A DNA stretch of 64,000 nucleotides from Yponomeuta sedellus (taxonomy: Eukaryota; Arthropoda; Insecta; Lepidoptera; Yponomeutidae), in NCBI GenBank assembly GCA_934045075.1, contig OW203725.1, positions 18,931,497 to 18,995,496 of the forward strand, written 5' to 3'. Shown here in pieces: positions 23,006 to 32,486 of this stretch; the first letter of the stretch is position 1; the number at the start of each line of letters is the position of its first letter. The notes below the pieces were generated by a model. It was given only the letters and a program-made list of their open reading frames with translations. It was not told the DNA's origin and ran no database searches. A program made the position numbers and the translations under genes.

Positions 23006-23054
23006 TTTAGAATTGTCACTAGAGTAAGATGTTTGTAATACTGAATTATTTTTA

Positions 23055-23060
23055 AATAAA
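23055..23060 (+). terminator. Polyadenylation signal of PSMD7
   Basis: aataaa lies 50 bp after the stop codon. Confidence 0.6.
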
Positions 23061-24159
23061 TACATTATACTAATTTAACTGTCACTATTATTTACTACTA
23101 GCTGTGCTTTGCAGTGTTTTTCTTCTTCTTTGGTCCCTTTACTCCTCCGTGGAGAGGGGTGTTTCCCATTAATGCGATCGGTCAACCAATCAATCAGCAC
23201 AATGCGAAATCTTTTTCCCGTTTAGCCAACGCCCACCTTTTATTTTTGTACAGTCATGTTCAGAACTGTGCAAATGACAGTACATTTTTTAATTAGAATC
23301 GATCTAATAAGAACACGTTATCCCAAATGTTAGATCGCTATGGCGAACGGGAAAAAAGTACCGCTGGATCGACTGACAAGGTCGACCGATCGAACCAACG
23401 GGATACACCCGTGGAGAGTGGGGATGACACAAGGGCTTTCCGTTTATCTCTGTTCATAGCTAGGGATTGCAGCTCCAACCAAGTTTTTTCCTTCTCCTTC
23501 GTCTCAGAGAGATTGGTGCTAACCGCGGTTTACCGATTTTCCTAAAGGAATAAGATATTTCCCGCAATGAAACGTAGCCTATGTGGTATGTGGGGTTAAT
23601 CTAGGGTGTCAGTAAAGTTAACTCCATGCCAAATTTTATTAGGGTGATGACCCCAATTATCGACACTTTATGGGAGTTGGTAATTTTGAACTAAAATTTT
23701 TTTTTTTTTTGTTTACTTAGAATGACATTATAATTTAATATTGTTCTAAGTATAGTCAAGAGCTACTGGAGCTACAAATAGTTTAAAAATAATTCATAAA
23801 ATTGCGAAAATAATATAAAAACTAAAAATTACCGAAATCCCCAGTAATAGACACTTAGTTTCCAGACATCGACAACCAGTAATCGACATGCACCAGTTAT
23901 CAACATCCAGTAATCAACATTCCCCAGAAGCCCCGTGATGTACATACAACCTAGAAATATTTTCTGATTTCAAGGAAATATAAAAATTAAAACCAATTAA
24001 ATTTCGAGAAATGTGCTTTAATTATATTTTTGGACTATAGGCCATATAAAAATATAACACAAAAATTAAATTCTCACTAACAAAATAAGTGTCAAAGTAA
24101 CTAAAATCACATTATAACTACCAACAATTACAATTCTTACACCGTTTTTTTCTTTGAAC
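23061..24159. other. Intergenic; degenerate short tandem repeat
   Basis: No gene was recognised. At about 23841-23930 a degenerate unit close to ccagtaatcaacat recurs about five times (cagtaatagacac, ccagacatcgacaa, ccagtaatcgacat, ccagttatcaacat, ccagtaatcaacat). A T-rich run lies at about 23696-23712. Confidence 0.55.
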
Positions 24160-24528
24160 TAAATAAAATCATTATTAAAACTGTTTTTATACGGATTTAT
24201 GCTCGTTTATTACATTTTTACAATTTTCCAACGTTTCGGCACTTTTTCAGGTGCCGTGGTCCCGGATGACTGAGGTGACAGGTGTCTTTTAGAAATCATT
24301 AACGGTTAGTTTACTACCCTCGGCAAAAATTACAAAAGTTAATTATGAAGTTACGTTCCAAAATAGACAAACCAATTATTTTTTATATAAAGTCAACAAT
24401 ATTGATTATTAGTAATTGAAGTTAAAATTAAATTTATAAACTACTTAATTACTTTATATGAACTTAAAGATACCGATTATTAATTGAAATTAAATTGATT
24501 TTTTATTATTTATTCTACAGTCACACTT

Positions 24529-25180
24529 CTAGCAAGGGGGTCTCATGCACTTAAGCACTGGTTCCCATGCTACCGGTATGTTCCAACCACGATCTCTATT
24601 AAAATTTGGATGCCGGCGGATCTCTATTGCCTCACGTATCATTCTAGGGAAGAAACGGTCTTCTCGGGCTAGAACTTTAACTTTATCGAAATGTATAAAG
24701 TGGTTGGTACCGCTAAGTGTATGCTCGCTGACTGCAGATCTACCAGAGCGCTTATGTTTCACATCAGCGATATGTTCCTTCACCCGCTCAGCTATGGTAC
24801 GCTTCGTTTGACCAATGTACGAGGAACCACATTCACAGTCAAGCTTGTATACTCCTGCCTCTTGTAAGGGAATCCTGTGCTTGACACTTCGCATGAATTG
24901 GTGTATCTTTCTTGGCGGCTGGTAGATGGTTCTGATTGAGGCGCGTTTCAAAATACTCCCAATTTTGTCAGTCACTCCTCTCACGAAAGGCAGGTAGGCT
25001 GGAACTCGCTCGACTGTGTCCGGTTTGACACGTCCACCGCGACGGACACGCGGAACTTGCAGCTTGTTTGCACGAAGTACTCGTTTGACATGCTGGAGTT
25101 CCGCAGGTAGATGGTCCTTGTCGCAGATTCGGTGTGCCCTCTGTAACAGAGATTTTCCAACGGTAGACAACTGACACGGG
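24529..25180 (-). pseudogene. Penelope-like ORF, C-terminal GIY-YIG part (left arm)
   Basis: This is an open minus-strand frame of about 216 codons without a proper start; it begins at the arm junction (PCQLSTVGKSLLQ). It contains the Penelope linker (VPRVRRGGRVKPDTVERVPA, FVRGVTDKIGSIL) and the GIY-YIG endonuclease domain: GVYKLDCECGSSYIGQTKRT, then AERVKEHIADVKH, EHTLSGTNHFIHFDKV and REAIEIRRHPNFNRDRGW. The protein matches the right arm over its whole length. It lacks the reverse transcriptase and is not autonomous. Confidence 0.88.
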
Positions 25181-26037
25181 AAATAACTAGTGGAATAACG
25201 GCTTTCTTAGACCACCTTAACTCTATAAACAACAAGATCCAGTTTACAATGGAGTTAGAAGCAGATTGTTCTTTAGCTTTCTTAGATGTTTTAGTCATCA
25301 GGAATCCAAATGGAACCTTAGGACATACAGTTTATAGGAAAAAGACCCACACTGATAGGTACCTAAACGGTGAGTCTCACCATCACCCGTGTCAGTTGTC
25401 TACCGTTGGAAAATCTCTGTTACAGAGGGCACACCGAATCTGCGACAAGGACCATCTACCTGCGGAACTCCAGCATGTCAAACGAGTACTTCGTGCAAAC
25501 AAGCTGCAAGTTCCGCGTGTCCGTCGCGGTGGACGTGTCAAACCGGACACAGTCGAGCGAGTTCCAGCCTACCTGCCTTTCGTGAGAGGAGTGACTGACA
25601 AAATTGGGAGTATTTTGAAACGCGCCTCAATCAGAACCATCTACCAGCCGCCAAGAAAGATACACCAATTCATGCGAAGTGTCAAGCACAGGATTCCCTT
25701 ACAAGAGGCAGGAGTATACAAGCTTGACTGTGAATGTGGTTCCTCGTACATTGGTCAAACGAAGCGTACCATAGCTGAGCGGGTGAAGGAACATATCGCT
25801 GATGTGAAACATAAGCGCTCTGGTAGATCTGCAGTCAGCGAGCATACACTTAGCGGTACCAACCACTTTATACATTTCGATAAAGTTAAAGTTCTAGCCC
25901 GAGAAGACCGTTTCTTCCCTAGAATGATACGTGAGGCAATAGAGATCCGCCGGCATCCAAATTTTAATAGAGATCGTGGTTGGAACATACCGGTAGCATG
26001 GGAACCAGTGCTTAAGTGCATGAGACCCCCTTGCTAG
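25181..26037 (+). pseudogene. Penelope-like ORF, RT thumb plus GIY-YIG part (right copy)
   Basis: The open plus-strand frame runs from the dimer junction (REITSGITAFLDHLNSINNK) to the stop at 26037. It holds the end of the RT domain (IQFTMELEADCSLAFLDVLV, then YRKKTHTDRYLNGESHH), the linker, and a complete GIY-YIG endonuclease with CxC and HxxxH-like positions (DCECGSSYIGQTKR; ERVKEH). Penelope RT catalytic aspartates would lie upstream and are absent, so the copy is 5'-truncated. The endonuclease domain has no stop or frameshift. Confidence 0.9.
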
Positions 26038-26460
26038 AAGTGTGACTGTAGAATAAATAATAAAAAATCAATTTAATTTCAATTAATAATCGGTATCTTT
26101 AAGTTCATATAAAGTAATTAGTTTATAAATTTAATTTTAACTTCAATTACTAATAATCAATATTGTTGACTTTATATAAAAAATAATTGGTTTGTCTATT
26201 TTGGAACGTAACTTCATAATTAACTTTTGTAATTTTTGCCGAGGGTAGTAAACTAACCGTTAATGATTTCTAAAAGACACCTGTCACCTCAGTCATCCGG
26301 GACCACGGCACCTGAAAAAGTGCCGAAACGTTGGAAAATTGTAAAAATGTAATAAACGAGCATAAATCCGTATAAAAACAGTTTTAATAATGTCTACAGC
26401 TCGTGTTAACCTTAGAAAATACTATAAATAAAATCAGTCTCATTGTTATTATTTTCATAA

Positions 26461-28701
26461 TAGGGGAAAGTGGGGGGGATTCGTACACTTTTCACTTCAA
26501 GCCCTGTAGCAGAAAAACTAAACGCTATTTGAAAACAATTTGAGCATCGCTAGATTGCTTATATATTTGCCTATAATATTCCCTTAGACGACTTGTTCAT
26601 ATAGAGAAGCGTGGCCAAGCTATGACGATTTAAAAAAAAACTGGAAATCGTACGAATGTACCCCACACACGGGGTAGCTTCGTACATATGTTGGGGTACC
26701 TTCGTACATAGTGGGGTACCTCCGTACATCATGATTAATAATGCTATTTATAGAAAATCTAACGTTTATTGAGATCAACATTTCACAGAATCAGCCTTGG
26801 GTGCTCAAGTACTTAATAATAAGATAGTTTTAAATACAATTAGTTTATACCTTTTTGTTTTAATATTATTTAACTTCTTTGTCCTACAGGAACTAATCAA
26901 CATTAACATTTACCATCAGGGTAACAAGAGTCATAACATTTTTATGAATCTACTTATTGCACATTGTACATAGACAGATCTTTTTGAAAGCTAAATATAT
27001 TAGCTGTTCTTGCTGTAGAAGCAAATTTGGGGTCCGGCAATATACATATACTACGTCTGATATGTAAACAGTACCTTCGTCTGAGTTATTGGGAAAAACA
27101 AATTTCCAGGCGCCGGATTTCTTTCTTAAAAATGAAACTTTGTACTCAGTGGGACTATATTTTGTAATCACCTGAGCAACATAGTGTTTGACAGACTTTT
27201 TCTTCTCGAACTTCACTAGAATAAAGCCTTTCTCTTTCACAAACTCAGTTAAAACTGGAATTTCGTTCTCCAAATCAGATCCTTCAGAAATCTCTTCAAT
27301 GGGAGAACAGGAACTTTCTCTACTCATGTCAGTCACATCTTCACTTTCAGTATCAGTATTTTGCTTCTTTCTCTTTGGTTTACTTAATATATCTTTACCC
27401 GATATTAAATTTAATGCCTTCTTCATCTCTTTAGCTCTTTCTTTTCTCTCTTGCTCTTGCTTCTTCAACTGTTTTGCTTTTTCTATTTCTTCCAGCCTAT
27501 TTTTTTCGGGAGTATCTGTGTAAATTCTAGATTTACCAGGCTGTTTACCTTTTTTGGATTTTTTGCTCACATCTCTAGCCACTTTAGGGTAGGGTCGAAT
27601 CATTTCAGGGGTTACTAATCCTTGAGCAGATGTAGATGGCAGATCAAGTGGCTGCGTCAGTAAAGACGGCGAGTGTGCATCTGGTCTTGGTGACAGTTGA
27701 TCTTCTTGGGTAATATCTATTTCTTCTGGGATGGCTTCTTGCACATTTTCATCAGGGCCTGCTGTGGACTCTGAATGATAAACTTGCACGGCGTCAAAAT
27801 CGCCATCGCTGAAAGTCAGCTTATTGAGTGGCCATATTCCAGTTTTTGCGAAGGCGTTCGTTATATTTTTGGAAGTGAACGCATCAAAATATGCTATTTT
27901 GGCCAGTTTTGGTATGTTGTATATATTGAGGGTCTTCCCCGCATTGTTTACGTGCCAATCATTAAAGGCTACCTTCAGCTTGGCTTTGAAAGGTCCAAAT
28001 ACTCCCACGTCTAAAGGTTGTAGACGATGTGTTGTGTGGGGTGGGAATGACAAATAAATAATGCCGTGATCACGCGCGTAATCCACAGCTTTGATTGTCA
28101 CATGACTTTCGTGGTTGTCGACCAAGAGCAGAATGGGATTATCTTTGGTGCAGCATGACTTCTTTTTAATATGTTGCAGTACTTCCAAAAATATACTGCC
28201 GTTTATCCAGCCACTCTTCGTAGCTGCTCCTAGGCTTCCTTCCGGGGCATCCGTCATGAAGTGATCCTTAAAATGAACCCTAGGAAAAATGAATAAGGGC
28301 GGAATGGTGTTACCACTTGCTGATATGATCCCCCCAAACGTAACGAGTTCTCCTCTTTCGGCCGAAACAAATTGGCCAACTTGTTTCTGTTTTTTCTCAG
28401 CGAACACCCTAGGCGTACTGAGTACTGTCGATATCCCGGATTCATCAAAGTTGTAGATTCTATCTGCGGAGAGTTTATCCAAAACCTTCTCCAGATTTTC
28501 GTAGCAATCATTCACAGCCGTTTTGTTGAATCCGTAAGATCTCGCTGCACTGGTGTTTTCAGGCTTCCTCAAACTCAAATTTTCGTTCCGCTTACGATAG
28601 CATTCCATCCAATCTTTCCCTGCCATTTTATTGTGATCCCAGTTAGGTGGATATTTTATATTATTGGCCTTAGCAATAATATAAAATATCGGGTGACTCA
28701 A
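26461..28701 (-). mobile_element. pogo/Tigger-type transposon A, left end and body
   Basis: The left edge reads ta|ggggaaagtgggggggatt at about 26462, with subterminal repeats of ggggtacc and ttcgtacat (26645-26735). The body carries the transposase described separately. The matching right terminal repeat was not found, and the transposase N-terminus is missing where a second transposase begins near 28700. The element is therefore incomplete. Confidence 0.7.
26950..28701 (-). pseudogene. pogo/Tigger-like DDE transposase A, N-terminus missing
   Basis: A long open minus-strand frame of 583 codons. It enters in the second DNA-binding region (DWMECYRKRNENLSLRKPEN, the CENPB/Tc5-type HTH). The DDE catalytic domain follows: YNFDESGIST at about residue 84, LLLVDNHESHVT at about 190, and THRLQPLDVGVFGPF at about 223, giving three acidic positions as in pogo/Tigger enzymes. 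The C-terminal third is charged and lysine-rich (KQLKKQEQERKERAKEMKKA), with SPTEYKVSFLRKKSGAWKF near the end. No stop interrupts it, but the first HTH (psq type, about 100 residues) is absent. It may be recent and inactive only because of its truncated start. A domesticated gene is less likely, since no intact 5' end is present. Confidence 0.85.
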
Positions 28702-29850
28702 TCATTGATGGGCTGGCATGTTGCGGCAGTGGGTTTAATGGCTGAGTAACTTCAGACTTGTTTTTCACCCAAATTAGGTATAAAGTCAGGTCTTCTTGAG
28801 GTAATGCATTTTCGACAGTTTTTCTGTTTTCGAAGTAAAGTTTGTTGAACAAATTTAGCTTCTCCAACGTGAAGGTCTTGATGATTTCGGATTCTAAATA
28901 ATTTAGAAATTCTACTTGTGCAGAGTTGGTTTTATTGGTTTCTTCCTTATTGGTCTCCTTGTGCTGCCTTATTTTCGTCATGTCTATGTAGTCAGGTCCG
29001 AACGGGTGCAGACCGCCTGCTCGGAACCCATTTTTTAAACATTCTTCTGTGATACCTTCAAAAGCTATTTTTAGAACTGGGGCAAAGTTTTCCTTTTTTA
29101 AGGTTTGCCCATCGTTTCGCATTTTGAAAGCTGTGACAGCCTTTTTCCAGGCGACTTTTAGGGGTCTGAACACAGCAAGGTCCATCGGCTGCAGAATGTG
29201 TGTCGCATTTGGGTACAATGCGATGACTTCTATCCCATTTTCCGAACAAAAATTGGACAGATGAAGGGTGAGATGGGATTTGTGACCGTCGACAAAGAAC
29301 AATATCGGTGTTTGAATTTCCATCTTCACCAACCAAGGTTGAAATACATTCGTCATATATTCGTAAAATGTGTTACTGCACATCCAGCCGCTTTCTGATT
29401 TGCCTACTGCCCAATCATCGGGTATACTGGCTGCTAGATTGCTTGGAATTACTTTCGTAACTGAACACAATCATTGGTGGAGCCAATTTTCCAGAAGCAT
29501 TCCCTGTGATTAACACAGTCAAATTGTCTTTGTCATCTCCACAAGAATTGTATAAGTGTTTTTCTCCTCGTTTTGCAAGCACGCGACCAGGCTTTGGTGA
29601 CAAAAAGAAGGCACTTTCATCTGTGTTGAAAACTCTTCTAGGGTCTTTTATAACTTCTTGCAACCCTCTATTAATAATAAATTCTTCAATTTCTTGAAAC
29701 CATGATCTTATGTTGTGTTCAGTCACTTGATCCCTACCTTTTGACAGGTTTTCCGGAGTTTTTTCCACCAACTCCGGGTGTCTCTTTAAAAAGGACTGGA
29801 ACCATTTTTTTCCTGGTCTATTATTTGTGAAGGCGGTTTAGACGTGAAGA
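28690..29850 (-). pseudogene. Second pogo/Tigger-like transposase B, frameshifted
   Basis: On the minus strand it starts in an HTH_Tc5-like region (GKKWFQSFLKRHPELVEKTP, about 29735-29815). The DDE blocks follow: FNTDESAFFLSPKPGR (about 29590-29640), LFFVDGHKSHLTLH (about 29260-29300) and THILQPMDLAVFRPL (about 29165-29210). A frameshift near 29450 separates SYE from IPSNLAASIPDDW. It ends near 28690 at the start of transposase A. Motif sequences differ enough from A that they are separate families of the same superfamily, lying on the same strand. Confidence 0.8.
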
Positions 29851-30414
29851 AGTAACAAACATACAGACTCACAAACTTTCGCCTTTATATTATTAGTGTG
29901 AAGTGATATATATAAGTGTGATGTGACTATTAGGTAGGTACTCTTAGAGTTCTCGGTCAGCTCGCGTACCCACGCGTTTTACCTCCGGCGCCGCATAGAC
30001 ATAATTCTCGTCTACGCGGCGGTAAAACCTCCTTAGGATGCGCATAGCACTGATCGACTGCACGGTTCGTAGATAAGGATCGTACTTTAGAGAGTCTAAG
30101 GGGAACAACCTTATCCTGTGATACCTAGACAAAAGTAATTGTCTAATTTCACATAACTGGGAAGCTATGTGTAGGTACCCATCAGAATATACAGATTTTG
30201 AAAAAAAATTAGGTATAGGCTGTTAGCTTTTAGAATATACGGTTACTGTCGGATAGTAGTAAAGGAATCAAAACTTTACTTTGTATAGTCTAATCAGTCA
30301 TAGTTAAAGACATAGTGTCGTAGTGTCATTGAAATTTATTTTAAATTCAAAGGTAGTGAGTGTCTAATGATTGATTTAAGTTCAAAGCTCATTTATTGCT
30401 CATTGCTCATTTAT
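29850..30414. other. No gene seen
   Basis: A minus-strand frame at about 29944-30132 (RRFYRRVDENYVYAAPEVKR) is not recognised and is probably repeat sequence. Nothing else was supported. Confidence 0.4.
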
Positions 30415-31563
30415 TCTACATACATACACACAAAGCCTCACGCCTGTATCCCAGAGGGGTAGGCAGAGACCAGGGACTGCCACTTGCCACGATCCTGACA
30501 GATCACCTTCGCTTCATCAACGTTCATAAGTCGTTGCATGCACGCACGCCGGTTCCGGGTACTTTTTATCTTTCCCTTTGCTAATACATCCCCTTTTTGG
30601 TCGATTTATGTCCGCCTGGGACGTCCCTTACCAGCCCTTGCACGCACATTCGCAATATATATTTGTTTCGTCAATCTTTCTTCCTTCATCCCCTCCACAT
30701 GTCCAAACCAAAGTCCACAACTTTCTCTAATCAGACTATTGCGTATCCTGTCATTCAACGTAACACTACACATACTTCTCAATGACCTAATTTCTCCTGC
30801 ATTAATTCTACTTTCTTGCTTCTTTTGCCGCACCCAAGTCTCGCTACCATATATAAGTGTTGGGACCAGCACACCATTATGAATAGCCAATCTAGCTCTT
30901 TTGGAGATGTTTCGGCTGCACACAATGGAGTGCAAGGCACCGTTTACACAATTTCCCGATTTTACTCTTCTTTCTATATGACCTTCACACTTTCCATCCC
31001 TCGTAAACAGGCTCCCCAAATAGACAAATTCTTTTACTTGTTCCACTCTTTCGCCTCTAATCGTTATCTTGCACTCAGTCATTTCATCATCTTTTTCAAA
31101 GACCAGTACTTTCGTCTTACTCACATTAATGTTCATACCTTTCCTTTTAAATGCCTCATCCATTACCGTGACTTGTGTCTGCAGTTCTTCGACCGATTTC
31201 ACAAGTAGCTCACCCATCCTCATCCCACAGTCATTCTCTTTCAGATCAGTCAGGCAACTACCCATGAATAATTGAACAATCACGGGGATGCGACACAGCC
31301 CTGTCTCACACCATTGCGGAAGCTAAACCAGCCAGTATACGCCCCATTTATTCTGACGCAAGCATGATAGAGAGACTTCAGAGCTCGCAGCAAGATGCTG
31401 TCCACCCCATACACAGTGCCGACCACAAGTCATTCCTCACAACTCTATTATAAGCCTTCTCTAGGTCTACGAACGCACAGAAAACCCTTTGACTTTTCGC
31501 CAAGAGCCACCTACGTCTCAAGGAGAAGATTTGGTCCAAGCATCCCTTCCCTTTCAACACTTA
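30415..31563 (-). pseudogene. LINE reverse transcriptase fragment without its YADD box
   Basis: On the minus strand it reads RVFCAFVDLEKAYNRV (RT motif A, about 31470-31515), RNGVRQGCVASP (about 31290-31325), then ENDCGMRMGELLVK running straight into SVEELQTQVTVMDEAFKRKG. In related LINEs the YADD catalytic box sits between these two blocks, so it appears to be deleted. Later blocks are ERVEQVKEFVYLGSLF, LIYGSETWVRQKK and LRSMCSVTLNDRIRNS; another short deletion is likely before WFGHVEGM. The 3' end is the lepidopteran LINE tail with cctctgggatacaggcgtga. Frameshifts separate the blocks. A degenerate copy of the same 3' region lies at about 55490-55645. Confidence 0.8.
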
Positions 31564-32486
31564 ATCCCTACCTAAACTAATTGTACATAGAGAAAAGCTT
31601 TAGTATGCTTTAAATTTTTGGCCCTATTTATTACAAAATGCATAACTGCATTGAGGAACGTAGGTACTAGGTATAGAGGTTTTTTGTCAATTTCTAGAAT
31701 TTCCCAAAAATGATCTAGATTTTATACTATTTACTATTTTGAAGAAAACCTTTTTGATTGATTGTTTTTTGTTATACTTTGTACACGAAAAACACAAAAA
31801 AGAAATACAATTTAAGAAAATATATGTACAAAGGTGAGCTTATCCCTGAGAGATTTCTTTCAGCAAACTTTCTTTCTTACTTTAATTACGACTGTGATTG
31901 TATTGTTCATTGCTAAGCTGCTATAAGCACTTTATCGGATTAATCCCATCAAAATAAAAGTGTAAAAAAACTAGCCAACATCTCGTCTCAAAAAATACCT
32001 ACATTAAATGGTACCTACCTATGTATAAACAAGAACCTAAAAAAGTCTGTAATGTTTTCCGTGTATATAAAAATATTGCTAATTTCGCGAAGACAAGTAT
32101 TTTTTGATACGCGTAGGTACTTAGCCAATTTTTTACAGATGTTTTGGTGGGATTAAAATAAAAAATAAATATTTTCTACTTAAATAGCTGATTTTTTAAC
32201 ATTTTAGCTTTAGCTCAGCCACATACATACTGTATCTTGGATGGATAATACTCTTATCACTCATGTTGAAAATACCTTTATATGATAATTCTACACAATC
32301 ATCTTTTTGAAAACTTGATAAGGCAAACTATCAAAGTATCTATTGATAAATATTAGTCAGTGCTCCAATACTTAGATGTCACATTGGATGAAAGTGCAAA
32401 TCTATTCTAAATAATTATGTAGTGAATAGTTTTATTAAATAGTGTAATTATTTTAGTAAATAGCGTAGGTATTCGAATGAGTGACA
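31564..32486. other. Upstream of the myosin gene; no gene
   Basis: AT-rich intergenic DNA with TAGGTA/TACCTA words. The myosin promoter is expected toward its right end but no core element is clear. Confidence 0.5.

Larger units (their letters stand above)
24172..26424. mobile_element. Inverted dimer of a Penelope-like element with 12-bp TSD
   Basis: Two 3'-terminal Penelope copies lie in opposite orientation: a left arm 24172-25180 (minus) and a right copy 25181-26390 (plus), the arms matching over about 1.0 kb with only a small length difference. The right copy has 205 bp more 5' sequence (25181-25385) and a terminal extension (atgtctacagctcgtgttaa to aatacta). Flanks taaataaaatca at 24160-24171 and 26425-26436 are a 12-bp target duplication, so the dimer inserted as one unit. 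Both arms encode the same GIY-YIG endonuclease tail but neither has the RT catalytic core. Inverted and partial copies with a short terminal extension are typical of Penelope elements; this one is young, as its two coding tails are identical. Confidence 0.9.

Noticed and set aside
23327..23545. 72-codon frame downstream of PSMD7
   Set aside because: No homology recognised, atypical composition, and no supporting splice or promoter signal.
26300..26345. Hammerhead-like core cacctgaaaaagtgccgaaac in Penelope arms
   Set aside because: ctga...gaaac is present, but the G and A expected after CUGAN are wrong and there is no stem II between the boxes. The ggcac/gtgcc pair forms a plain hairpin instead.
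29944..30132. 62-codon minus-strand frame rich in Arg/Tyr
   Set aside because: It may come from a decayed retroelement, but no motif allows a call.
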